Shown here piece after piece: positions 26,136 to 34,203 of a stretch of DNA of 64,000 bases (position 1 is its first letter; every line of letters starts with the position of its first letter). The DNA is taken from the NCBI GenBank assembly GCA_965661005.1, contig CBFICB010000005.1:62001-126000 (forward strand), given 5' to 3'. This DNA is from UBA5109 sp965661005 (GTDB lineage: Bacteria; Pseudomonadota; Gammaproteobacteria; Pseudomonadales; Pseudohongiellaceae). The position numbers were made by a program, and so were the translations under genes. The notes beneath the pieces are model-generated. The model was not told where the DNA came from, did not search any database, and worked only from the letters and a program-made list of their open reading frames with translations.

Positions 26136-26489
26136 ATGAATTGGTATTTGGAAGTATTAAAAAAGTACGCTGTTTTTAACGGCAGAGCACAAAGAAAAGA
26201 ATATTGGATGTTTCTTCTTTTTAACATCATCATTTCAGTAGTGCTTACAATTTTCGAAAACCTCATTGGTCTGCAGTCTATCCTAAGTACTATTTATAGT
26301 TTGGCAGTACTTCTCCCGGGCATAGGCGTGTCAATACGAAGGCTGCATGACACTGACCGGACCGGGTGGTGGCTACTTCTGAGTCTAATTCCCATCATCG
26401 GTGTGATAGTTTTGCTGGTATTTATGGCTCAAGACGGCCAGGCTGACGAAAATCAATATGGCCTTAATCCAAAACTTAATACCATATAA
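26136..26489 (+). CDS. DUF805 family inner-membrane protein
   Basis: The 117 residues contain three hydrophobic segments (about 23-41, 48-68 and 78-98). The N terminus WYLEVLKKYAVFNGRAQRKE and the motif IRRLHDTDRTGWW identify DUF805 (YhaH/YhaI-like). GGAAGG lies eight bases before the ATG. The function of the family is unknown. The permease gene that follows is 15 bases downstream and may be cotranscribed. Confidence 0.88.
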   Translation: MNWYLEVLKKYAVFNGRAQRKEYWMFLLFNIIISVVLTIFENLIGLQSILSTIYSLAVLLPGIGVSIRRLHDTDRTGWWLLLSLIPIIGVIVLLVFMAQDGQADENQYGLNPKLNTI

Positions 26490-26504
26490 CGCACAATACT
26501 ATTT

Positions 26505-27344
26505 ATGCTCGCGTTAGCCTGGTTAGCAGGTTCTTTATCTTCTTTTAGTTTATTGGCTGTAGGTGCTAGAGAGCTCAGTGGTGAAATATCTATCTTTCAA
26601 AGTCTTTTTTCCAGAAGCGTCATCGGTGTGGTATATATTTCTCTTATACTATATTTTTCAAAACAAAAATTTAGTATTCACACCGACAAAATAAAACTGC
26701 ATTCTATTAGGAATATTTTTCATTTTGCCGGTCAGTACGGCTGGTTTGTAGGTATCGGCTTGCTACCTTTGGCAGAAGTATTTGCACTCGAATTTACTGC
26801 ACCAATCTGGACGTTGATCATTGCTGGAATTGTTTTAGGTGAAAAAATTAATTCACGCAAGCTCATCGCAGTATTATTGGGATTATTCGGCGTTCTTGTA
26901 ATTACCAAACCGGGTATTGAAGTCATTGATGCAGCTTCTTTCATCGTGCTCGGCGCTGCAGTTTGTTTTGCCGTTACGCTGGTATGCACCAAATCACTAA
27001 GCTCATCGGAATCACCTGTTTTAATATTATTTTATATGAGCCTTATTCAATTACCGATTGGTTTTGTGTTGGCTCTATCAACCTGGGTATGGCCAACACC
27101 TGAACAGTGGTTATGGTTGATTATTATTGGTTTCACCGCACTGTCTGCACACTATTGCTTGTCCAAAGCCATGCAGTATGCAGAAGTATCCATGGTTGTT
27201 ACTGTGGATTTTTTACGACTACCCTTGATTGCTTTAGTCGGCGTATTTTTATATGCCGAGGATTTTGAAATATCTCTTTTGCTTGGAGGCTTACTGATGG
27301 TAATCGGTAATCTGGTGAGTCTTAGTAACAAAGCGAATGCTTAG
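26505..27344 (+). CDS. EamA-family drug/metabolite transporter
   Basis: The 279 residues have about nine or ten transmembrane segments in two EamA repeats (about 1-130 and 140-277). ALEFTAPIWTLIIAGIVLGE at the end of the first repeat is a characteristic DMT stretch. The substrate cannot be inferred. The ATG lies 15 bases after the DUF805 gene. The stop codon overlaps the stop of the convergent permease remnant by two or three bases. Confidence 0.87.
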   Translation: MLALAWLAGSLSSFSLLAVGARELSGEISIFQSLFSRSVIGVVYISLILYFSKQKFSIHTDKIKLHSIRNIFHFAGQYGWFVGIGLLPLAEVFALEFTAPIWTLIIAGIVLGEKINSRKLIAVLLGLFGVLVITKPGIEVIDAASFIVLGAAVCFAVTLVCTKSLSSSESPVLILFYMSLIQLPIGFVLALSTWVWPTPEQWLWLIIIGFTALSAHYCLSKAMQYAEVSMVVTVDFLRLPLIALVGVFLYAEDFEISLLLGGLLMVIGNLVSLSNKANA

Positions 27345-27868
27345 ACCTGATAAAAGACCGGAATCAGCCAGCTTAAGCTTACCCACATAATCAAGGTAAG
27401 TGGAATACCGACTTTAAGAAAATCCCTGAAAGTATAGCCTCCAACTGTCATTACCAGTAAGTTTGTTTTGTATGCCATAGGAGTGGCATAACTCTTGTTA
27501 GCGCCAAACAAAACAGCCAGGACAAAAGGTTCCATTGGCAAGCCAAGCTGATTAGCAATTCCTATCGCGATTGGGGTGCCAATCACAGCAGCAGCATTGT
27601 TTGAAACAATATTAGTTAGAATAGCCATCAACAGCATTAATCCACTTAACTGCATTGTTACTGAACTTTCCCTGGTCAGGCTAACAAACCCTGCCGCCAA
27701 GGCATCAGCGGCTCCTGTTTCCAACAAGGCTGCACCCAAGGCTAAACTGGCAGCAACGATCAATATAATTTGCGCATTCAAAGCCTGTACCATTAAAAAG
27801 TAAAATACCCCCAAAGGATTCAAGCCTGATGAAATCTCTAATAAAGTCTGGCGGTGGTTTGATAGCAT
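27341..27868 (-). pseudogene. C-terminal remnant of an SLC13-type permease
   Basis: The 175 codons encode only the last part of a divalent-anion/sodium symporter (SLC13/DASS-like). NIVSNNAAAVIGTP corresponds to the second conserved substrate/Na+ loop, and ATPMAYKTNLLV and GGYTFRDFLKVGIPLTL are the usual C-terminal helices. Complete relatives have roughly 400 to 600 residues, so the N-terminal half or more is missing. Upstream on this strand the intact cobO ends only 9 bases away, so the lost part is not present in another frame. It is probably a deletion remnant, although it keeps an open frame with a start codon at 27868. Confidence 0.75.
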
Positions 27869-27877
27869 TTAGCATGA

Positions 27878-28483
27878 TTAAAAATCCACTCCTTTTTGAG
27901 CCTGAATACCTGCATCATAGGCATGTTTTACATTTTTAATTTCAGAAACCGTATCGGCTATTTCTCTTAAAGCAGAACCTCCCCCTCTTCCTGTGATGAC
28001 AACACTCTGTTGTTTAGGTCGGTTTTTTATAGCATTAATAATCGTATCTTCGGATAAGTAATCAAATGCCAGCATATAGGTCAACTCATCTAAGACAAGT
28101 AAATTAATTTCTGGATTTTGTAAAAGTTTTTCAGCCTCAGCCCAGGTCGCTACGGCAGCCTTTATATCAGCTTCCCTGTCTTGGGTTTCCCAGGTGAAGC
28201 CGGTACCCATCTGATAAAAGGCAAGAGATGGATATTTTTCTTTAATAAAGATTTCTTCACCCGATAGCTGTTCCCCTTTAATGAATTGCACTATACCAAC
28301 TTTATGGCCATAACCAAGACTGCGTAAAACCATGCCAAAAGCTGAGCTACTTTTGCCCTTGCCGTCGCCAGTGAGAAGAATGCAAACACCACCTTGCTCA
28401 GTTGCTGCGGCTATGCCTTTATCGACTTTCTCTTTAAGTTTTTGCTGAGACGCCTTATGTTTACTGTTTTTATCAGTCTTCAT
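27878..28483 (-). CDS. cobO: Cob(I)yrinic acid a,c-diamide adenosyltransferase (CobO/BtuR)
   Basis: This ATP:corrinoid adenosyltransferase forms the Co-C bond of adenosylcobalamin, in de novo synthesis or salvage. The 201 residues contain the P-loop GDGKGKSSSAFG (39-50), the family motif GIVQFIKGE, the Walker B-like LLVLDELTY and VITGRGG. The N terminus is a typical Lys-rich, poorly ordered arm. No other cobalamin genes are in the window, so salvage is as likely as synthesis. It is divergent from leuS. Confidence 0.93.
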   Translation of the reverse strand: MKTDKNSKHKASQQKLKEKVDKGIAAATEQGGVCILLTGDGKGKSSSAFGMVLRSLGYGHKVGIVQFIKGEQLSGEEIFIKEKYPSLAFYQMGTGFTWETQDREADIKAAVATWAEAEKLLQNPEINLLVLDELTYMLAFDYLSEDTIINAIKNRPKQQSVVITGRGGGSALREIADTVSEIKNVKHAYDAGIQAQKGVDF

Positions 28484-28612
28484 TGCAGATTGTATTGGCC
28501 TTTACATAAATATTGATCGTTAATGATACATGGAATTGACGCTACCGCTAACATGCCTTCTAAGGTATCCTATGCAATCTTTTTTTAGCGCTAAAATAAG
28601 ACTTAAACTACC

Positions 28613-31114
28613 ATGGCAGTAGACATAAACAACACTGTGAATTCAGATATTAATGAAGAATATCTTCATCAGGATGTGGAAAAAACCGCACAGCTTTTTT
28701 GGGATGAACAACAAAGCTTTTCTGTAAAGGAAGATTCGAGCAAGGAAAAATTCTATTGCCTGTCGATGTTTCCCTACCCCAGTGGTCGTTTGCATATGGG
28801 CCATGTGCGTAATTACACCATTGGCGATGTAATCTCTCGTTTTCAACGCATGCTGGGTAAAAATGTTTTACAACCCATGGGATGGGATGCCTTCGGTTTA
28901 CCAGCAGAAAATGCTGCCATGAAAAACAATGTGCCTCCTGCAAAGTGGACTTATGAAAATATCACTTACATGCGTAAACAGTTACAGCAGCTGGGATATG
29001 CCTATGACTGGGACCGTGAAATTGCCACCTGTCATCCCGATTATTACCGTTGGGAACAATGGTTCTTCATTAAACTGTTTGAAAAAGGCTTGGTTTATAA
29101 AAAAGAAGCCGAAGTAAACTGGGATCCGATTGATCAAACAGTACTGGCAAATGAACAGGTCATTGATGGTCGTGGCTGGCGTTCAGGAGCCTTGGTAGAG
29201 CGTCGCAAAATTCCACAATGGTTTATTAAAATAACGGATTATGCAGAAGAACTGCTTGCTGATTTAGACAAGCTGGATGAATGGCCCGAAAAAGTTCGCG
29301 TCATGCAACAAAACTGGATTGGTCGCTCCGAAGGTCTGGAATTTAATTTTGAGGTTCCGGGTCATGCGCCTATGAGCGTTTACACCACTCGCCCGGATAC
29401 CATTATGGGCGTTACCTATGTTGCAGTAGCCGCCCAACATCCACTGGCGTTAGCTGCAGCTGAGAATAATCCGGAAATCACTGCTTACATTAAAGATCAG
29501 GACAATATTAAAGTTGCTGAAGCCGAACTGGCGACTATGGATAAGACGGGTATTGATACTGGTCTCAAAGCCATACACCCCTTAACTGGCGAAGAGCTGC
29601 CAATATGGATAGCGAACTTTGTACTTATGTCATATGGCTCCGGCGCAGTAATGTCGGTACCGGCACATGACCAGCGAGACTGGGAGTTTGCCAAGGCCTA
29701 TAACTTGAATATTAAGCAAGTTATCGAACCGGCAGATACTGTGGAATGTGATATCACTAAAGGCGCTTTTACCGATAAAGGTATTCTGATTAACTCAGCT
29801 GACTACAATGGTCTTAACTTTGAGCAGGCATTCGACAAACTGGTCGACTTTTTTAGCTCTAAAGGGACTGGCAATAAGACGGTAAATTATCGTCTGCGCG
29901 ACTGGGGAGTAAGTCGGCAACGCTATTGGGGGACTCCAATCCCAATGATCACCTGTGAGTCATGTGGTTCAGTGCCTGTACCTGAATCTGATTTGCCGGT
30001 AACCCTGCCAATTGATGTGGAATTTGATGGCAGCGGCTCTCCCATTAAAAAGATGCCGGAATTCTATGAAACTACCTGTCCCTCATGTTCGAGCAAGGCT
30101 GAGCGAGAAACTGATACCTTTGACACCTTTATGGAGTCTTCATGGTATTACACCCGTTTTGCCTGTCGCGATGAAAATTCTGCCATGCTGAATAAGCAGG
30201 CGGATTACTGGCTTCCGGTTGACCAGTATATTGGCGGTATCGAACATGCCATACTGCATCTGCTGTACTCACGCTTCTTCCATAAGCTGATGCGTGATGA
30301 AGGATTAGTGAATTCAGATGAGCCCTTCAAACGCCTGTTAACGCAGGGCATGGTTTTGAAAGACGGTAGCAAGATGTCCAAATCCCAAGGCAATACTGTC
30401 GATCCTGAAGGCTTAATCGAACAGTATGGCGCAGATACCGTCCGCTTGTTTATGATGTTTGCGTCCCCACCTGACCAAAGCCTGGAATGGTCAGACAGTG
30501 GTGTTGAAGGTGCTTATCGCTTCTTGAAGCGCTTATGGAAACTGATTGCACCTTTTACCGCGACGGCCCTAAAACCAGACCCTGATACTCTTAATGAAGC
30601 TCAAAAAGGCTTGCGCCTAAAAACACACAGTACCATTAAAAAAGTGACTGATGATTATGCTCGTCGACAGGTTTTTAATACTGCCATTGCCGCAGTGATG
30701 GAACTATTCAATGCGGTTAACAAATTTAGTGAGCAAACTGGTAAGGGAACACAGAGTAGTGAGCAAGATCAGGCCGTTATTCAGGAAGCTCTTGAAGCAA
30801 TAGTTTTGTTATTGGCTCCCATCGTCCCTCATCTATGTCACGTACTATGGCAACATCTTGGCAATTCCGAGGCCATCATTGATGCTTCCTGGCCTGACTT
30901 TGATGAATCTGCACTGGAACAATCAACCATTACTATTGTTGCCCAGGTCAATGGAAAATTGCGTGCTAAACTGGATCTCCCAACTGAAAGCAGCAAACAA
31001 GAGCTTGAGGCTGCTGCTCTGGCAGATGCAAGCATCGCAAAACACATCGCCGGCCTGACCATTCGTAAGGTTATTGTAGTGCCCGGCCGTCTGGTAAATA
31101 TCGTCGCCAATTAA
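28613..31114 (+). CDS. leuS: Leucine--tRNA ligase
   Basis: This is a complete class I synthetase of 833 residues charging tRNA-Leu. The HIGH-type motif is HMGHVRNYTIGD (about 62-73), and the KMSKS motif is DGSKMSKSQGN (about 585-595). The editing domain (about 220-420) includes the TTRPDTIMG threonine-rich region and GTGLKAIHP-like 'GIDTGLKAIHP'. A C-X2-C zinc-type insertion is seen (CESCGS and CPSCSS). The C-terminal tRNA-binding domain ends in VIVVPGRLVNIV. It heads the usual leuS-lptE-holA block. Confidence 0.97.
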   Translation: MAVDINNTVNSDINEEYLHQDVEKTAQLFWDEQQSFSVKEDSSKEKFYCLSMFPYPSGRLHMGHVRNYTIGDVISRFQRMLGKNVLQPMGWDAFGLPAENAAMKNNVPPAKWTYENITYMRKQLQQLGYAYDWDREIATCHPDYYRWEQWFFIKLFEKGLVYKKEAEVNWDPIDQTVLANEQVIDGRGWRSGALVERRKIPQWFIKITDYAEELLADLDKLDEWPEKVRVMQQNWIGRSEGLEFNFEVPGHAPMSVYTTRPDTIMGVTYVAVAAQHPLALAAAENNPEITAYIKDQDNIKVAEAELATMDKTGIDTGLKAIHPLTGEELPIWIANFVLMSYGSGAVMSVPAHDQRDWEFAKAYNLNIKQVIEPADTVECDITKGAFTDKGILINSADYNGLNFEQAFDKLVDFFSSKGTGNKTVNYRLRDWGVSRQRYWGTPIPMITCESCGSVPVPESDLPVTLPIDVEFDGSGSPIKKMPEFYETTCPSCSSKAERETDTFDTFMESSWYYTRFACRDENSAMLNKQADYWLPVDQYIGGIEHAILHLLYSRFFHKLMRDEGLVNSDEPFKRLLTQGMVLKDGSKMSKSQGNTVDPEGLIEQYGADTVRLFMMFASPPDQSLEWSDSGVEGAYRFLKRLWKLIAPFTATALKPDPDTLNEAQKGLRLKTHSTIKKVTDDYARRQVFNTAIAAVMELFNAVNKFSEQTGKGTQSSEQDQAVIQEALEAIVLLLAPIVPHLCHVLWQHLGNSEAIIDASWPDFDESALEQSTITIVAQVNGKLRAKLDLPTESSKQELEAAALADASIAKHIAGLTIRKVIVVPGRLVNIVAN

Positions 31115-31156
31115 GATGCTGTTAAATAAGCTTAATAAAAAGAACATAAGCCTAAA

Positions 31157-31639
31157 ATGATTAAAAATATCCTGACAATAGTAATGCTCATGCTTTTAAG
31201 CAGCTGTGGCTTTACCTTACGTGGATATGACAGCGCTTTATTAAGCCCAGAGCTGCAGCAACTGCAACTTTCTTATAATACCAGCAGTAATGAACTAGCC
31301 CAGATTTTACGACGCCGGCTTATGGCATCAGGTGTCGAAATTATTGAGAACACATCAGCATACAATCTTATCTTAGGTGATGAGCAAAGTATTGAGCGCA
31401 TCATCAGTGTCAATCGTAATGTTCGGGCCGGAGAATATGAAATAACGCTAACGGCATCAATGCAGCTTGATAATAACGGTGAGTCGCTAATTGCTCGAGA
31501 AATTATCTCAGTGGAACAAATATACGAGGCTGACCCTAATAATGCTGCTGCAAAAACCAATGAGGCTGAAATCGTTATGGATGAATTACGCCTGGCTTTA
31601 AGTGAACAGATTATGAGGCGGCTGCAAACCATCCAATAA
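31157..31639 (+). CDS. lptE: LPS-assembly lipoprotein LptE
   Basis: LptE plugs the LptD barrel that inserts lipopolysaccharide in the outer membrane. The 160 residues start with a lipoprotein signal peptide with lipobox LLSSC (Cys about 17), followed by GFTLRGYDSA, a hallmark of LptE. The fold is alternating strand and helix. It is placed between leuS and holA as expected, but a YceI-like gene has come between it and holA. Confidence 0.92.
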   Translation: MIKNILTIVMLMLLSSCGFTLRGYDSALLSPELQQLQLSYNTSSNELAQILRRRLMASGVEIIENTSAYNLILGDEQSIERIISVNRNVRAGEYEITLTASMQLDNNGESLIAREIISVEQIYEADPNNAAAKTNEAEIVMDELRLALSEQIMRRLQTIQ

Positions 31640-31730
31640 TCTTTACCTGACTATTCCTTAAAGCCTATTGCCCTAAGTTATAGGCCTTGCCATAATCAAA
31701 AACACTTACTAAAAAATACTGGAGTTAAAC

Positions 31731-32321
31731 ATGAAGTCATCACTTAAATTTCTTATCGGCGGTCCTCTTTTAGCGCTTATTAGTTTATCTGCAAACGCCG
31801 ATTGGAACTTGAATAACGCTGATTCCAGTTTATATTATGTCACCAGCAAAGCCGCCGCTATTTCTGAAGTAAACACTTTTACGAACTTAAGTGGCGTGAT
31901 AAGTAATAGCGGAACAGCCTCTTTGGAAATTGATCTTGCGAGTGTCGATACTGCTATCGAAATCCGTGATCAGCGCGTTAGGGATATCTTGTTTGAAATT
32001 GAACAATATCCTACTGCAAGTATTAGCATAGAGATCAACAGTTCTGAATTAGCCAATATGGCCGCTGGTACTAGCATGATCAGCAATTATGACTATAACT
32101 TGTCTTTGCATGGTATCAGTGCAGCCTTAAATACAGACCTGCGACTAACCAAAGTTTCTGATTCTAGAATTGAAATCCAGCCTGCGCAGCCCATTATTAT
32201 TGGTGCCGGACTTTTCGGACTGGCTGAGGGTGTAGAAGCCTTAAGAGAAGTCGCCGGACTGCCCAGTATTAACCCTAATGTCGTTGTCGATTTTTCCTTG
32301 TTTTATGACGAAGGCATGTAA
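31731..32321 (+). CDS. YceI-like periplasmic protein
   Basis: The 196 residues have a signal peptide (about 1-23, cleavage after ANA) and a lipocalin-like beta-rich body. The order WNLNNADSSLYYVTSK, then VSTFTNLSG-like VNTFTNLSG, then SVDTAIEIRDQRVRD agrees with the YceI family, which binds isoprenoid-type lipids such as polyprenyl chains. The C terminus (about 155-196) departs from typical YceI. GGAG is eight bases before the ATG. Upstream, GCCTAT and ATAGGC at about 31663-31685 could form a weak stem after lptE. Its presence between lptE and holA is unusual. Confidence 0.8.
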   Translation: MKSSLKFLIGGPLLALISLSANADWNLNNADSSLYYVTSKAAAISEVNTFTNLSGVISNSGTASLEIDLASVDTAIEIRDQRVRDILFEIEQYPTASISIEINSSELANMAAGTSMISNYDYNLSLHGISAALNTDLRLTKVSDSRIEIQPAQPIIIGAGLFGLAEGVEALREVAGLPSINPNVVVDFSLFYDEGM

Positions 32322-32332
32322 GACCGACGCTT

Positions 32333-33355
32333 GTGCAAGTAAAAACAGAGCAAATTCTTTCACAATTAAAGAGTAGAATCCCGCCGGTTATTTGGGTTGC
32401 AGGAGATGAAACGCTGCTGGTCCAGGAAACTTGTGATGAAGTTCGGCATTTTGCTCTGGAACAGGGTTTTAGTGAGCGCGAGGTCTATACAGCACAGGGA
32501 GGCTTCGATTGGAATATCCTGCTTGAATCCAGCAACAATCTGTCTTTATTTGCTGAAAAGAAATTAATCGACCTGCGCCTGAACTCATCAAAACTGGATG
32601 ATAATGGAAAAAAAACCTTACATGCTTATCTGACAAACCCGTCAGAAGATAATCTCTTGCTAATCTCGAGCCCGAAAGTCGAAAAGGCTGCAACTAATAC
32701 TAGATGGTTTAAAAAAATTGAAGCCGAAGCTTACTTTGTCGTGATTTGGCCTATCCGCTCGCAACAACTGGCTGGTTGGGTGAGACAACGTCTAAAACGT
32801 CATGGGTTAACAGCCGATGCACAAGCCATCGATATTCTTTGTCAACGCACGGAAGGCAACTTACTGGCGACTGCACAGGAAATTGATAAGTTAAGCATTC
32901 TTGCTGATAACAAAGAATTAGACGCATCCATGGTTGCTCGAGCAGTAGCCGATAGTTCACGTTTTAATGTTTTTACATTAATCGATACTGCTTTAGCAGG
33001 TCATACTGGCAGAGCCTTGAATATTCTTTATCATCTAAAGGCTGAAAGCGAAGACCCTCTTAAAATTCTAAATTTTATTTGCCGAGAAATCCGATCACTT
33101 TGCAAAATGACTCAACAAATAGATAGCGGCCAAAGCATCAGCAGTGTATTGCAACAACATCGTGTTTGGCGAAACAGAATGGCTCCGGTATCGACAGCAT
33201 TGGACAAGCACTCCCTAATGGAACTTCAGGCCTTTCTTAATGATGCAAAGGCAATTGATCAATCTGTCAAAGGCTTAAATAAACTCAATACCTGGGATCA
33301 ATTAATTGCTCTAATAATAAGTCTGTCTGATAATTCATTGATGGTTGCTAGCTAA
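32333..33355 (+). CDS. holA: DNA polymerase III, delta subunit
   Basis: HolA is the wrench of the clamp loader that opens the beta sliding clamp. The 340 residues show the N-terminal region PPVIWVAGDETLLVQE, the ATPase-like fold without a functional P-loop and the C-terminal collar region (about 210-335). The start is GTG at 32333. It follows the YceI-like gene by 11 bases. The usual downstream nadD is absent; an FkbM-like gene begins 12 bases after holA. Confidence 0.93.
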   Translation: MQVKTEQILSQLKSRIPPVIWVAGDETLLVQETCDEVRHFALEQGFSEREVYTAQGGFDWNILLESSNNLSLFAEKKLIDLRLNSSKLDDNGKKTLHAYLTNPSEDNLLLISSPKVEKAATNTRWFKKIEAEAYFVVIWPIRSQQLAGWVRQRLKRHGLTADAQAIDILCQRTEGNLLATAQEIDKLSILADNKELDASMVARAVADSSRFNVFTLIDTALAGHTGRALNILYHLKAESEDPLKILNFICREIRSLCKMTQQIDSGQSISSVLQQHRVWRNRMAPVSTALDKHSLMELQAFLNDAKAIDQSVKGLNKLNTWDQLIALIISLSDNSLMVAS

Positions 33356-33367
33356 ATAAGAGGATTC

Positions 33368-34195
33368 ATGGCTCAAACAAAAACTTTTCATCTGCCTGCA
33401 ACTGAAGTGGTTAGCCAAATATCGCTAAAACTTAAGTATCAAATGCTTGTAAAAAATAATGAGCAGCTACCAGATTTAAACGATACTGGTTTTCGAATTT
33501 TCTCCCAAAATGATGAAGACGGAATCTTACTGTTTATATTTTCAGTTATTGGCACCACTAATAAACAGTGTTTAGAAATTGGTTGTGGAAATGGTTTGGA
33601 AAATAACACTTCCAATCTCATCATAAATCACAGTTGGCATGGTCTACTAATTGGCGGAAGTAAATCAAATATTGATATAGCAAAGCAATTTTTTAGTAGT
33701 CATCCAGATACTAGAACCTATCCACCATACCTAGAATGTCCGATGGTTACTCCTGAAAATATTAATGATTTAATAAAGCCCTACAATCCTAACCAAACTG
33801 TTGACTTGTTCAGCATTGATTTAGATTCAGTTGATTACTATATACTTGACGCTCTCAAAGTCTTAGATCCCAGAGTCATAATAGTCGAAACCCCAACAAT
33901 TTGCGGGCCTGATAAAGCAAAAGTTGTCGCAAACAACCCTGACAATACCTTAGCAAATAATCCAAATTTTTATGGAGCCTCACTCTCTGCTTATAATAAA
34001 TTACTCGTCAATAGGGGCTATAGATTAATAGGTGTCAGTCGTTATGGAACAAATGCCTTTTTTATAAAAAGTGAACTAGGTTTAAATTACTTACCCTCCA
34101 AGAACATTGAAGAATGTTATTTTCATCCCCGCGCCCAAGAGAATATAGTTCGACGCTGGGAACTCAGTAAAAACAATCCATGGATTGACGTTTAA
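33368..34195 (+). CDS. FkbM-like / SAM-methyltransferase-fold protein
   Basis: The 275-residue cytosolic protein has a Rossmann methyltransferase look: motif I is CLEIGCGNGLENNTSNL (about 67-83), and IDLDSVDYYILDAL (about 142-155) fits motif IV. At the end of the second strand, where most SAM enzymes have an acidic residue, it reads LLIGGSKSN, so SAM binding is uncertain. I associate the whole pattern (FSQNDEDGIL...NTSNLIINHSWHG) with a family linked to FkbM methyltransferases and often found in surface-glycan loci. AGAGGA lies five bases before the ATG. Base composition looks more AT-rich than in holA, suggesting acquisition. Confidence 0.65.
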   Translation: MAQTKTFHLPATEVVSQISLKLKYQMLVKNNEQLPDLNDTGFRIFSQNDEDGILLFIFSVIGTTNKQCLEIGCGNGLENNTSNLIINHSWHGLLIGGSKSNIDIAKQFFSSHPDTRTYPPYLECPMVTPENINDLIKPYNPNQTVDLFSIDLDSVDYYILDALKVLDPRVIIVETPTICGPDKAKVVANNPDNTLANNPNFYGASLSAYNKLLVNRGYRLIGVSRYGTNAFFIKSELGLNYLPSKNIEECYFHPRAQENIVRRWELSKNNPWIDV

Positions 34196-34203
34196 AATAT
34201 ATT

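Noticed and set aside
28484..28612. Possible TTGACG and TTTACA -35 boxes between cobO and leuS
   Set aside because: No -10 sequence at an acceptable distance; promoters probably lie here but cannot be placed.
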